A stretch of DNA of 64,000 bases from Delphinus delphis. Lineage: Eukaryota; Chordata; Mammalia; Artiodactyla; Delphinidae. The position numbers were made by a program, and so were the translations under genes. The stretch's first letter is position 1, and every line of letters starts with the position of its first letter. Of the stretch, positions 34,270 to 46,061 are shown piece after piece. Below the pieces are notes generated by a model. That model was not told the DNA's origin and ran no database searches. It saw nothing but the letters and a program-made list of their open reading frames with translations. The stretch covers positions 34,179,755 through 34,243,754 of the forward strand of contig NC_082701.1 of NCBI RefSeq assembly GCF_949987515.2. The letters are read 5' to 3'.

Positions 34270-36435
34270 TCTTCCCTTCTGTGCATTAATTTTGTATCCT
34301 GCTACCTTACCAAATTCACCAATTAGCTCTAGTAGTTTTCTCTTAGCATCTTTAGGATTCTCTATGTATAGTATCATGTCATATGTGAACAGTGAAAGTT
34401 TTACTTCTTCTTTTCTGATTTGATTTCTTTTATTTCCTTTTCTTCTCTGACTGCTGTGGCTAAAACTTCCAAAGCTATGTTGAATAATAGTGGTGAGAGT
34501 GGGTACCCTTGTCTTGTTCCTGATCTTAGAGGAAATGGTTTCAGTTTTTCATGATTGAGAACGATGTTGGCTGTGGATTTGTCATATATGGTCTTCATTA
34601 TGTTGAGGTAGGTGCCCTCTATGCCCACTTTCTGGAGAGTTTTTATCATAAATGGGTGTTGAATTTTGTTCAAACCTTTTTTCTGCATCTATTAAGATTA
34701 TCATGTGGTTTTTATCCTTCCGTTTGTTAATATGGTGTATCACATTGATTGATTTGCCTGTACTGAAGAATCCTTGCATTCCTGGGATAAACCCCATTTG
34801 ATCATGGTGTATAATCCTTTTAATGTGCTGTTGGATACTGTTTGCTAGTATTTTGTTGAGGATTTTTGCATCTCTGTTCATCAGTGATATTGGCCTGTAG
34901 TTCTCTTTCTTTGTGATATGTTTGTCTGGTTTTGGTATCAGGATGGTGATATTCCATATTTTGGAAGAGCTTGAGAAGTATCGATGTTAGCTCTTCTCTA
35001 AATGTTTGATAGAATTCACCTGTGAAGCCATTTGGCCCTGGGCTTTTGTTTGTTGGAAGATTTTTAATCACGCTTTCAATTTCAGTGCTTGTGATTGGTC
35101 TGTTCATATTTTCTATTTCTTCCTGGTTCAGTCTTGGAAGGTTGTACTTTTCAAAGAATTTGTCCACTTCTTCCAGTTTGTCCATGTTATTAGCATAGAG
35201 TTGCTTGTAGTAGTGTCTCATGATCCTTTGTGTTTCTGCAGTGTCAGTTGTTACTTATTTTTCTTTTCTAATTCTGTAGATTTGGGTCTCCTCCCTTTTT
35301 TCTTGATGAGTCTTGCTAATGGTTTATCAATTTTGTTTATCTTCTCAAAGCACCAGCTTTTAGTTTTTTTGATCTCTTCATTTCTTTTTCATTCATTTCT
35401 GATCTGATCTTTATGATTTCTTTCTTTCTGCTAACTATGGGGTTTTTGTTGTTGTTGTTGTTCTTTCTCTAATTGCTTTAGGTGTAAGGTTACATTGTTT
35501 ATTTGAGATGTTTCTTGTTTCTTGAGGTAGGGTTGTATTGCTATAAACTTCCCTCTTAGAACTGCTTTTGCTGCATCCCATAGGTTTTGGGTTGTCCTGA
35601 TTTCATTGTCATTTGTTTCTAGGTATTTTTTTATTTCTCTTTGATTTCTTCAGTGATCTCTTGGTTATTTAGTAGTGTATTTGTTTAGCCTCCATTTGTT
35701 TGTATTTTTTACAGATTTTTTTTCTGTAATTGATATCTAGTCTCATAGCATTGTGGTTGGAAAAGATACTTGATACGATTTCCATTTTCTTAAATTTGCT
35801 GAGGCTTGATTTGTGACCCAAGCTATGATCTATCCTGGAGAATGTTTGATGTGCACTTGCAAAGAAAGTGTATTCTGTTGTTTTTTGATGGAATGTCCTA
35901 TAAATATCAATTAAGTCCATCTGACCTAGTGTGTCATTTAAAGCTGTGTTTCCTTATTTATTTTCATTTTGGATGATCTGTCCATTGGTGAAACTGGGGT
36001 GTTAAAGTCCCCTACTATGATTGTATTACTGTCAATTTCCCCTTTTATGGCTGTTAGCATTTGCCTTATGTATTGAGGTGCTTCTGTGTTGGATGCATAC
36101 ATATTTACAGTTGTTATATCTTCTTTTTGGATTGATCCCTTGATCATTATGTAGTGTCCTTTATCTCTTGTAATAGTCTTTATTTAAAAGTCTATTCTGT
36201 TTGATATAAGTATTGTTACTCTAACTTTCTTTTGATTTCCATTTGCCTGGAATATCTTTTTCTATCCCCTGACTTTCAGTCTGTATGTGTCTCTAGGTCT
36301 GAAGTGGGTCTCTTGTACACAACATATATAGAGGTCTTGTTCTTGTATCCATTCAGCTAGTCTATGTCTTTTGGTTGGAGTGTTTACTCCATTCCCATTT
36401 GAGGTAATTATCAATATGTATGTTTCTATTACCAT
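34270..36435 (-). pseudogene. L1-A ORF2 (endonuclease plus partial reverse transcriptase), broken
   Basis: ORF2 encodes the endonuclease and reverse transcriptase that insert L1 RNA copies. The start is an ATG at 36433-36435. The endonuclease part includes VGDFNTPVSPMDRS near 36000 and SRIDHS near 35830. Reverse transcriptase blocks are readable in three overlapping minus-strand frames (35221-34820, 34881-34582, 34688-34401) with frameshifts. The catalytic FADD box at about 34378-34389 reads Phe-Thr-Tyr-Asp, so the first catalytic Asp is lost. The reading stops soon afterwards at the truncation. It is non-functional. Confidence 0.88.
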
Positions 36436-36489
36436 TTTTTAAAATTGTCTTGGGTTTTTTAGGTCTTTTCCTTCTCTTGTGTTTTCCAC

Positions 36490-37368
36490 TTAGAGAAGTT
36501 CCTTTAGCATTTGTTGTATAACTGGTTTGGTGGTGCTGAATTCTCTTAAGTTTTGCTTGTCTGTAAAGGTTTTAATTTCTCCATTGAATCTGAATGATAT
36601 CCTTGCTGGGTATAGTAATCTTGGTTGTAGGTTTTTCCCTTTCATCACTTTAAATATGTCCTGCCACCCGCTTCTGGCTTGCAGAGTTTCTGCTGAAAGA
36701 TCAGCTGTTCACCTTATGGGGAGTCCCTTGTATGTTATTGTTGCTTTTTCCTTGCTACTTTTAATATATTTTCTTTGTATTTAATTTTCGATAGTTTGAT
36801 TAATATGTGTCTTGGCATGTTTCTCCTTGAGTTTATTCTGCTTGTGACTCTCTGCGCTTCCTGTACTTGAATTACTATTTCCTTTCCCATGTTAGGGAAG
36901 TTTTTAACTATAATCTCTTCAAATATTTTCTCAGTCCCTTTCCTTTTCTCTTCTTCTTCTTCTTCTAGGACCCCTATAATTAGAATGTTGTTAAGTTTAA
37001 TGTTGTCCAAGAGGTCTCTGAGACTGTCCTCAATTCTTTTCATTCTTCTTTTTCTTTATTCTGCTCTGTGGCAGCTATTTTCAATATTCTATCTTGCAGG
37101 TTGCTTATCCATTTTTCTGCCTCACTTATTCTACTGCTGATTCCTTCTAGAGTATATTTAATTTCATTTATTGTGTTGTTCATCATGGTTTGTTTGCTGT
37201 TTAGTTCTTCTAGGTCCTTGTTAAACATTTCTTGTATTTTCTCCATTCTGTTTCTGAGATTTTACATCATCTATATGATCATTATCTGAATTCTTTTTCA
37301 GGTAGACTGCCTATTTCCTCTTCATTTGTTTGCTCCTTCATCTGCTGCATATTTCTTTGTCTTCTCAT
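36490..37368 (-). pseudogene. L1-A ORF1 (RNA-binding protein), broken
   Basis: ORF1 makes the trimeric RNA chaperone of the L1 particle. The likely start is the Met at 37368 (MRRQRNMQQ), also used by the homologous L1-B. A coiled-coil region (MFNKDLEELNSKQTMMNNTI near 37200) is followed by the RRM-like part (NFPNMGKEIVIQVQEAQR near 36900). At least two frame changes (near 37284 and 37043) and further stops break it. It ends near 36490, where L1-B's counterpart ends in a stop. Confidence 0.85.
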
Positions 37369-39478
37369 TTTGTTTAACTTACTGTTTGTGGTCTCCTTTT
37401 CGCAGGCTGCAGGTTTGTAGTTCCTGTTTTTTTGCCGTCTGCCCCCAGGGGGTGATGTTGGTTCAGTGGCTTGTGTAGGCTTCCTCATGGTGGGAACTGG
37501 TGCCTGTGTTCTGGTGGGTGGGGCTGGATCTTGTACCTCTTGTGGACAGGGCTGTATTTGGTGGTGTGTTTTGGGGTGTCTATGAACTTAGTATGAGTTT
37601 AGGCTGTCTGTTTGCTAATTGGTGGGGTTGTGTACCTGTCTTGCTCTTTGTTTGGCATGGGGTGTCCAGCACTTGAGCTTGCTGGTCTTAGTGGAGGTGG
37701 GTCTTAGAGTTGAGATGGAGATCTCTGGGAGAGCTCTCTCCAATTAATATTGCATGAGGCTGGGAGGTTTCTGGTGCTCCAATGTCCTGGACTCGGCTCT
37801 CCCAACTTGGAGGCTTAGGCCCAAGCCCCGGCTGCAGCACCAAGACCCTTCCAGCTGCACAGCATGGAGGAAAAGGAAGAAAAACAAAAGGAGCAGACAG
37901 AACCCCAAAACAAATGGCAACAGCAAAACTAAACAGACAAAATCACACCAAGAAACATACACACACACACAAACACACACACATTCTCAACAAAAAAAAG
38001 AAACAAAAAACAAACAAAAAAGAACAGGCAGAACCTTAAGATAAATGGTAAAAGCAAATCTAAACAGACAAATTCACACAAAGAAACATACACACGCACA
38101 CCGACAAAAAGAGAATTAAAAAAAAGGAAGATAGCAACCAAACCAATAAACAAACCTATTAGTGAAAACAAGCACTAAAAGCTATACTAAGATAAACATA
38201 AATCCAAAAACAAATCAAACACAGAAAGCAAACCCCATGTCTACATTTACTCCCAAAGTCCACCACCTCAATTTTGGGAACATTCATTTTCAATTCAGGT
38301 ATTCCACCAATGCAGTGTTTTATCAAGTCGATTGTGGGGATTTAATCTGCTGATCCTGAGGTTGCAAGGAGAAACTTCCCTTTCTCTTCTTTGTTTGCAC
38401 ACCTCCTGGGGTTGAGCTTTGGTTTTGGCCCAGCCTCTGTGTGTAGTCTGTCCTCAGGTGTCTTTTCCCCACCCAAACAGGAGCAGGTTAAAGCAGCAGC
38501 TGATTAGGGCACTCTTGCTCACTCAGGCCAGGGAGAGGAAAGGGTATGGTAGTCATAATTAGAATGCGGGGTGAGCCTGCAGTGGCAGAGGCCAGCATGA
38601 CAGTGCAACAGCCTGAGGCATACTGTGTTCTCCCAGGGAAGTTAGTCCTGGATCACGGGACCCTGGCAGCAGTGTGCTGCACCGGTTCTCGGGGCGGTGT
38701 GGGTAGTGACCTGCGCTTGCACACAGGATTCTTGGTGGAAGTGGAGGCAGTGTTAGTGGTTCGTGCCTGCCTCTGGGGTCTGAGTTGATAGCCACAGCTC
38801 ACACCTTTCTCGGGAGCTCACTTAGGCAGTGCTCTGCCTACTGTGGGCACACGGGAAAGGAATTCCCTCTCCTTGCACACCCCAAAACAATGCTCTCTTG
38901 CCTCTTAAGCAGGTCTAGACTTTTACCCGGACTCCCTTCTGGCTAGCTGTGGCTCACTAGGCCCTCAGACTGTCTTCACACAGCCAACCCCAGTCCTCTC
39001 CCTGGGGTCTGACCTCCAAATCCCGAGCTTCAGCTCCCAGCCCCCACCCACCCTGGCAGGTGAACAGACAAGCATCTCAGTCTGGTGAGTGCTGGTCAGC
39101 ACCAATCCTCTGTGTGGGAATCTGTCTGCTTTGCCCCCTGCACCCTTGTTTGCTGTCCTCTCCTCTGTGGCTCTGAAGCTTCCCTCTGCCTGTCCCTGCC
39201 CGTGAAGGGGTTTCCTAGTTGTGGAAACTTTCCCTCCTTCACAGCTCCCTCCCAGAGGAGCAGGTCCCAACCCTATTCTTTTGTCTCTGTTTTTTCTTTT
39301 TTCTTTTGCCCTACCCAGGAACGTGGGAATTTTCTTGACTTTTGGGAAGTCTGAGGTCTTCTGCCAGCATTCAGTAGGTGTTCTGTAAGAGTTGTTCCAC
39401 ATGTAGGTGAATTTTTTATGTATTTGTGGGGAGGAAGGTGATCTCCACGTCTTACTCCTCCGTCATCTTGAAGGTCTC
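37369..39478 (-). promoter_or_regulatory. L1-A 5' UTR with tandem 131-bp units
   Basis: About 2.1 kb of L1 5' UTR, which in intact elements contains the internal RNA polymerase II promoter. It is GC-rich from about 38400 to 39480. Between about 37880 and 38150 a unit containing aaacagacaaaatcacacc (37931) recurs 131 bp later (aaacagacaaattcacac at 38062), so the unit is duplicated. The single unit in L1-B lies near 46970-47070. CA-rich tracts at 37960-37982 lie inside. Promoter activity is not shown. Confidence 0.75.
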
Positions 39479-42250
39479 CCCTTGGATCACTCCACATGTG
39501 ATTCTTCTGAGGCTTATTTTCTCTGGGCAAGCACAAAGTTGATTGGGAAAATAAATTTAAAAAAACAAATAAATGATAACATTTGGATTCAACTTACAAT
39601 CTTTTTTGGGCTCTGGGGAGGAAATTGATTATGTAAAAGGAATTATTGGATTCTCTTTGCAGGGCTGAGCCAATTTTTTGGTCCCTTCTAGGACAACTAC
39701 ACACTTCTCCTTTGAAGACTCACATTCTGTAACTGAAATGAAGTTCACCAAGGCTCCCTTCCCTTCCTCTCCCTGCAGTGCACCTGTAGTCACTCTCAGC
39801 CCAAGTCAGAACCAGCACCCAGTCAAAACTCCTTTAGAGAAATTTTGCTGATAAACTTTAAAAATTGTCCTCAATCCTCAACTTCCCTTTTATCAGAAGA
39901 AATAAGTAAGGTTGATGACTCTGATGACAATCCAAAAGCTCTGGAGAAAAACAAAAAATGCTTATTTTTCAGGCTAGGTAACTTCCCTCATCCTTCATCC
40001 TGAAAGCAAGCCTTTTCCTTTCTTCTCTAATTAAACAGTTAAGATAGCAGTGATTATTCAACCAAAAGACACACAGACCTGTCAAACTCTCCCATCCTCC
40101 CTTCCCTTCCAGGCAGATTGTTGTGATTTGTGAGAAAGTGTCAGGAGCAGATGTTTGCTGGGCTTGGAGGTGGAGGTCATTCTTCCAAAGTCTCCTTAGG
40201 GAGTCCTATTTCTTCAGCACCTTCACTTGTTCAGCCATACATTTGGGTCAAGATTTGAGCTGGTGTAATTGCTGAATCCAAAAGAGGGTTACATTATTAA
40301 AACTGCCAACAAGGAGGGCAGGTGTTCTGTATTATTTTCAGACTAATGGAAGAAATGTTAAATGGAATTTTACCTCTTTTCTCTGGCTGCTAACAGTGGT
40401 CCAAAACTTGGGATAAAGGTGCATCAGGTACAAAACATTCTAAGGAAAGAGGTGAGGAGTCACAAGAACTGGGGCCACACATGTCCCTCAGGCTTTGTTA
40501 AGAACCAGATGAAATTGCTGTCCTTGTTTCTTGCCCTCAGGTCACATAAGAAGGAGGAGAAGAGCAGGAATGAGAAATGTGTGTGAGTAGGGAATCTCAT
40601 GGATGGTGTATACATCCTGCTTTTAGGAGAAACTTAAGAGAGAGTCATTTATAGAGATTTGGGGACACCTATAAGAAGGAGGGAAAACTGACATTACATT
40701 GTCTAGAGGAACACAGTGTCGACAATGCATTTGCATCTCTGCCCATATCTGCCCATTTGTAGAACAGAAGATGAGAATTAGAATGAGGAGAGGGAGAAGG
40801 GAGGGACAGTGGAGGAGCATCCTCTATGCCTACTGTTTTGATGGCAAGGATGAATGCAGGCCCTTCCTACCTAGAGCATTAGACTAAGTGGTCTATAATT
40901 CAGTGTGTTGAATTTTCTTTGTCCTTAATTGTGGATCTCTTAGTTTCATTAAAACAGAAACAATGTGAGCATGTTGTCTTCCAACTTCACTCCTCACAAA
41001 AAAAGAGAAATATAGAAGAGGAAGAAATCACCCCACACCATGAGGACTCTTAAAGCAAAGCATGCTAAATTTAAGAATGGTTTGCTAATCATAATGCTTG
41101 GCACTTTCTAATCAAAAGCATATCCTTGACCTTGCCCTTCTTAGAATGGAGAAAAATCCCTAAAGTAATTCAGGGCTGTGTCACTTCAGGCTTGCCATAG
41201 AACTAATTCTGAGTCTGGGATCAGAATCGTGAAGTGCTCCAAATCACCAGCATTAAAAGCTTCAAGAAGTCAAATTCTGGGACCCTCTTGTCCTTCCCAG
41301 TCCTAAGCATGCACCTCTTCTCATCATTCAGTTGGCTAATGATCCCCTTCCAGCAGGTGTAAATGAGTTTTCACACTCCAACCTGGCTTTTGTCGAGACT
41401 TTAATGTAAGTAGTTAATGAGTGCTATTGCTCTGAGTTTTCTTCTGTGAAAGAAGGGCATGTCTAGCTAGTGATATAATGACAAATGCACACTAATGTTA
41501 TTCTGTTCAGTGGTGCTGAAGAGCACTGAGAATTTAAGAAAAATGAATCCCTCAAACAAAGGCAGACTAAAAACATATTAAGCAGAGCTCTGCTGACAGC
41601 TTAATTCCGTTACTTCTACACGATCTTGAATCCACTCAAGCATAGCAAAGATATCTCAGAGGCGAGGGAGAAGGAAGCAATATCCTCATTAAAAATGCAA
41701 GCAGAGCCTAGAGGCAGACCCGGCATGGTAAATTGCCCTGACTGGTGAGGAGAGGCCAAGGAGGCAAAAATTGATCAAACCAAACATTGTGACTTCAGTG
41801 TTTCTGGGCATGGAAATACTCAGAGATTTGACATCCTGCCAAATAGGACTGCAAATGAATGATCTTCTCCAGGACTCTTGACGTTCCTGCTGTTCACCTT
41901 TCCCAGAGCAATAGGTTTTTATTTTGATGATCAACTCCCAGAGCTTTGGAAAGTGTTAAGCCCAACAAAACAGTTTTATTCTCTTTGCAGTTAGCGCATG
42001 ATAGTCATGTTTCAAATGTGATGGTGTGCATTTTAAATAACACAGGTAATACTTTGGGAGATAAATATTTTTTTAAAACTCTGTTACAATTTCCCCTCTG
42101 ATCCTTATAAATTACTTGAAGCACAAGTTGTTCACTTCATTCAGTAATGGGTGGCAGGGATTGGATGCTAAAGTATTTCTCTTTTTGTGTTAGGAAGTAA
42201 AGTTCCCCAACTAACTTGAGTTTCCCTGGTATTTTTTAAAACATCTCTAG
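39479..42250. other. Apparently unique sequence, no recognised feature
   Basis: About 2.8 kb without a repeat I can name and with only short frames (for example 40362-40586, 40699-40887, 41689-41934), none with recognisable protein features. It may contain old unrecognised repeats. Confidence 0.4.
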
Positions 42251-42254
42251 CGTT

Positions 42255-42395
42255 GGTTTTCTGTATCTGCCAGATAGGATTATGCTTTGTTCATCTATGT
42301 AGCCCTGGCATCTTGTGCTGGCTGGCACAGAGCAGTTACTCATTGATGTTTGTTAAGTAAATAGATGAATAAATGAGTGAATGAATGAAGTAATT
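42255..42395 (+). mobile_element. L2 3' end, plus strand
   Basis: ctggctggcacagagcagtt, then actcattgatgtttgttaag and gaataaatgagtgaatgaat: the usual L2 terminus with its short tandem tail. Confidence 0.65.
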
Positions 42396-43518
42396 GGTTA
42401 ATCCAAAAGTCAAAGAAGAGACTCTTATGAAAGTATACATATATACTTTGTTTTATTTTAACCAAAAGATATAAATTCCCATTTATTTGCCAGTCCTTTG
42501 ATATAGGGTCAAGGGCTTTCTTTGGGTAGCATTACACCCAATGAAGTCCCTTGTTTGTTTGTTTTTTTCTTGCATAAAACACACCAGTAGTGCATCTTTC
42601 AAAATTTCAAATTTTGGTATCTTTGAAGGGAACAAGAACTTAAAGACAAATATCAAGCAATTTGAGTACAGATTTTTTTTTAGATTTTCATGATTTCTCC
42701 CCAAATGTTTTACATTTGCCCTCATACACCTAATTCAACAATTCAACAACATTTTTAAAGCTATTGTACTAGTTTTTGAAGAATCGTTTGCTTTTCTAAT
42801 AAAAAAAAAACAGAATAATAACAATAACAAAAAAACAAAACAAGGCAATGTAATTAGTATTACCCTAATCTCTTTTTTTTCTCCTTCTTTTTTCCTTCCA
42901 TGATAAGGAGGACCTGGGCATGATAGCTGGAGTTTCAGCAACCATTTTGTTACACAAAGGAGAGACCAGTGCAATCCCATGTTCTTGACTGTGGGGTCTT
43001 GAGTTACTGAACTGTAACTGCCTACCTCTGACTTCTTGTAAAGTGAGGAAAACAGTTCCCTGGTGCTTTCTGATTCTTACTGCCAAATATATTCCTAATT
43101 GATCTAATGGTTTCAGAAATGCATGGACACACTAGAGAACTGCCTACTAGCTATGAGTATTCAATTGTCATGAGCATCAGTCAGTGGGTATTACAGAGGG
43201 ATTGGAATGAGAGTTTACAGGCATGTTGGTTAAGTGGAGGTCACTTAGGGAACAGTCTAGTATTCACTGAATGTACTATTGCAAAACAGTGTAAAGCACA
43301 GTTGCCTTTCATGTCAAGATTTTATGTCTATGGCTGGAAAATGTCATTTTTAATCAGGTTAAATTCCATTATTTAAAACAGTGTAGTATGTGTGTTTTGG
43401 TTAAATAGAGCCTTTGATGAGACTTCTAGGTGTCTTAAATGGTAGAGAGATCAACCTCCTGGCTCTTCATTCAATGTCCTGGAAGTGCTGAAACTGTATG
43501 TTTTCTCTAAAATACCCT
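42396..43518. other. No recognised feature
   Basis: Unassigned sequence. A-rich stretch at 42800-42845. The frame at 43107-43376 (89 codons) starts with Met but shows no recognisable family. Confidence 0.4.
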
Positions 43519-43900
43519 ATGCTGGTTCATAATTATATCCCTTCAGATGTATTGTCCCCTCTACCCACAATGCCCCTCTTCCCTTGACAATGTGGAAATT
43601 GCCTATTTAACACTTCAAACACTTTTCAGGTATACCTCCTCTGTGAAGCCCTTCCTTATCCCAAGATCCAGGACATCCTTGGCCCTCCTCCCCACAGAGC
43701 AAATCAGTTAATCACTGCTGAGCTACCTTCTGACCTTGGATATACTTTTACCATTATCCTTGCACAAACCTCTTCACATGCCTGCTTCTACTTCTGAAGA
43801 GTTGAGATCATGTTTAGTGTATTCATATTTGTAACTCCAGCATCTAACACAGTTCCTGATATATAGTGGTCCCTCAATACATTTTTAAACTAAATTAACT
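43519..43900 (+). mobile_element. L2 LINE 3' end, plus strand
   Basis: Clear L2 3' text: gtatacctcctctgtgaagc, ccttccttatcccaagatcc, gcacaaacctcttcacatgc, ctaacacagttcctgatata and gtggtccctcaatacatttt. It follows the standard order to the 3' end. Confidence 0.85.
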
Positions 43901-43902
43901 GT

Positions 43903-44011
43903 GCCTTCTTTCCTTTCCTCCCTTCCTCCTTTCCTTCCTCACTGCTTCCATACTTACTTCCTTCCCTCCCTCCCTCCTTCCTCCCTTCCTTCCTTCCTTC
44001 TTCTCTCTTTT
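43903..44011. repeat. Polypyrimidine (CCTT)n-like low-complexity tract
   Basis: About 108 bp of almost pure C/T built from CTTCCTTC and CCCTCC-like units, directly after the L2 3' end. It is probably an expansion. Confidence 0.92.
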
Positions 44012-44029
44012 AATTTTTTAATAACAAGG

Positions 44030-44265
44030 AAGTACAGTATACCAGGACTTGCTCTGAAGTCCATCTGCTTGGTTTGAACCTGGCTGGGCCACTCACAAGT
44101 TTAGTGAGCTTGGAAAAATTACTTGAGATTTATAACCTTAGTCCCTCACCTGCAAAATGAGGACTAAAGTAATCTGCTCCATAGAGTTTTTAGGAGGTTA
44201 TAAATGTAACTCATGTTTATATGTATCTGTGTAGCATAATGACAGTCACACAGTATGTTAATGAT
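44030..44265 (+). mobile_element. MIR SINE, plus strand
   Basis: Landmarks are ggtttgaacctggctgggcc, tgagcttggaaaaattactt, tcacctgcaaaatgaggact and ttaggaggttataaatgtaa. The MIR core is intact in order. Confidence 0.88.
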
Positions 44266-44409
44266 TATTCATGTGTTGTCTTCCTTTAAGGTACTCAGTT
44301 TCAATTACCTTTCTTCCCTAGGACCTCTCTCACACTTTTTTGTGGTCCCTAAGGGAGCTTTAAGGAAACTTACACTCTGTGAATCTCAGTGTTTACCCAA
44401 AATCACAAA

Positions 44410-44610
44410 GCAAGTGACTGTAAAAATAGTACTATCAATTAGTGAACATTTTTATGGGTCAGGGATCTTGCTAAGAGGTTTATGTGGATTATTTTATTTA
44501 TTTCTCATTTAAAGACAGAGAATGGGCTCAGAGCAATTTAACAATTTGATCAGTGTTAGTTACAGGGCACTGGGTGAGGTAACTGGGATGAGAATCCAGG
44601 GCTCAGTTGG
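44410..44610 (-). mobile_element. MIR SINE, minus strand
   Basis: Inverted MIR order: ggatcttgctaagaggttta, ggattattttatttatttct, agagaatgggctcagagcaa and gatgagaatccagggctcag. It forms an inverted pair with the MIR at 44030. Confidence 0.75.
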
Positions 44611-44689
44611 GTGTTCTTTCTTGGGACCATCATGGTCTCCCTTCATTTCAATTCATATCCCATTCTCCTAGTTCAGAACTATGTCATTC

Positions 44690-44765
44690 TTTATAGCTCT
44701 TAGTTCGGCATGAGACACATCAAAGATGCTAAATAAATACATGTTAACTGACTGATCAACTAATT
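44690..44765 (+). mobile_element. L2 or MIR 3' terminal fragment
   Basis: acatcaaagatgctaaataa and atacatgttaactgactgat resemble the ...gctcaataaatgttnnttgaatga terminus of L2/MIR elements. It is too short to choose between them. Confidence 0.5.
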
Positions 44766-46061
44766 CCTCCCCATTACTTAAAGGCCTTTACCGATACCTC
44801 TTTTAAAACTATTTATGTTTCTCATAGAAACTATGAAATCTGTGGCATATTTAGAAAAAACATAAATTCAGTTAAGCTGGACATTAGATAGAATTGAATA
44901 TGACATTTAAAATGATGTTAACAAAAGCTCTATTCCAACATGCAAAAATATTATTTAAAGTATTTTCAATGACAACAAACCCCCAGGATTTAAAACTGTA
45001 CATGTAAAATAATCTGAACTAACTTAAATTACACTGCCATGCTAAAAGTTATTGATTCTGGATGTTGGGATTAGAATGATTAATTTTTTTTTCTTGTTTT
45101 ATATGTATATACATTGGTTATAATTTTATAACTAGTAGAAAAACGTTTTAAAGAAGTATGCAGGAAGGCAATAGTCAATATGAAATTCTAATGATGTCTA
45201 AAAAATTAAAATGAGATGACAGTCTCTTATCAATGCTTAATTGTCTAAGAAAGGCTGATTAATTTTATTGATCTCTAGCTAAGTCAGAAAGTTTTAAAAC
45301 CCTTTAAGGCTTTTTTAGTAGCATAACGACTGCAGCTTTTTAGGACACCTAACATTAGGCCGCATGGAAATGCATAATCCTCAACTATGGTTTCTGACTA
45401 TACATGATTAAAGTCTTCATTTACACTCTTTTTTTTTTCATTTACACTCTTAACAACTGATTTCTCTAACAAGTTTTTCAAAGAGTTGCTCACCACTTTG
45501 TAGAGGAAAGATTACAGTTCTTGTTAACAGAAGAATAAACTAATTTGGGGACTCTTTCAGGAAGTTGCTTGTATTTATGTAATTTTTAAGCCTATAGGTT
45601 GGAAGACTTACATAAAATTGTTATGACCAGTTAGCAGATATAGGTCCTACTCATCTTTTCAGGGGAATTTATGCAACCTATATCAAAGGAGTATTCCCGT
45701 CCAATGAATTTCCTCATATGAATCTTTAAGAATTGTTATAGCGTATCAGAAAGAGCTTGGGTTTCAGAGTTAGAGCAAAATTATCATACTATATGCTTCA
45801 GGCAACCCAATAATTAAATATACCTACAGCAACAAACAAGTAAACAAATATACACAATGGCAAACATTGCTTATATTCTTACCAAAATGTGGACATCTTC
45901 TTAACTTGAATTCTAAAAATAATAATCTATTCAACTTGAAATGATATTTCAGATGACTACAGGAATCATAACTGTGCTGATACAGAAATTAACCTTTTAA
46001 AATTTAAAGAATTATATTTCTAAGGGTTATAAATCTTCTTGCCTTACTGAATTAAGAACAT
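44766..46061. other. No recognised repeat; contains a poly(A)-only insertion candidate
   Basis: AT-rich, otherwise unassigned sequence. Stops in all frames. The direct repeat at 45417-45451 is annotated separately. Confidence 0.4.
45417..45451 (-). mobile_element. Probable poly(A)-only L1-mediated insertion
   Basis: The 14-mer tcatttacactctt occurs at 45417-45430 and perfectly at 45438-45451, separated only by T7. On the minus strand this reads as a target-site duplication aagagtgtaaatga flanking a bare poly(A). The insertion point is preceded by TT (gtt/aagag), fitting the L1 endonuclease preference for TT/AAAA-like sites. It could be an extreme 5' truncation in which only the tail was copied. 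A simple slippage duplication is the alternative. Confidence 0.55.

Larger units (their letters stand above)
34270..39478 (-). mobile_element. L1-A: L1 with complete 5' end but missing 3' end, minus strand
   Basis: The minus-strand element starts at about 39478 with a 5' UTR opening gggagaccttcaagatgacg. It runs through a GC-rich 5' UTR (to 37369), ORF1 and ORF2, and stops near 34270 just after the reverse transcriptase catalytic box. The ORF2 thumb, Cys-rich C-terminus, 3' UTR and poly(A) are absent. Usual L1 damage is 5' truncation, so a later deletion or an abnormal transcript end is implied. The 5' UTR also carries a 131-bp tandem duplication. Confidence 0.92.

Noticed and set aside
37754..38044. 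Two overlapping plus-strand frames of 85-96 codons, Lys/Thr-rich
   Set aside because: Antisense to the L1-A 5' UTR, low complexity from the CA-rich 131-bp repeats.
43903..44011. Long polypyrimidine tract as a possible triplex or regulatory site
   Set aside because: Best explained as simple-repeat expansion after an L2 tail; no supporting promoter or gene nearby.
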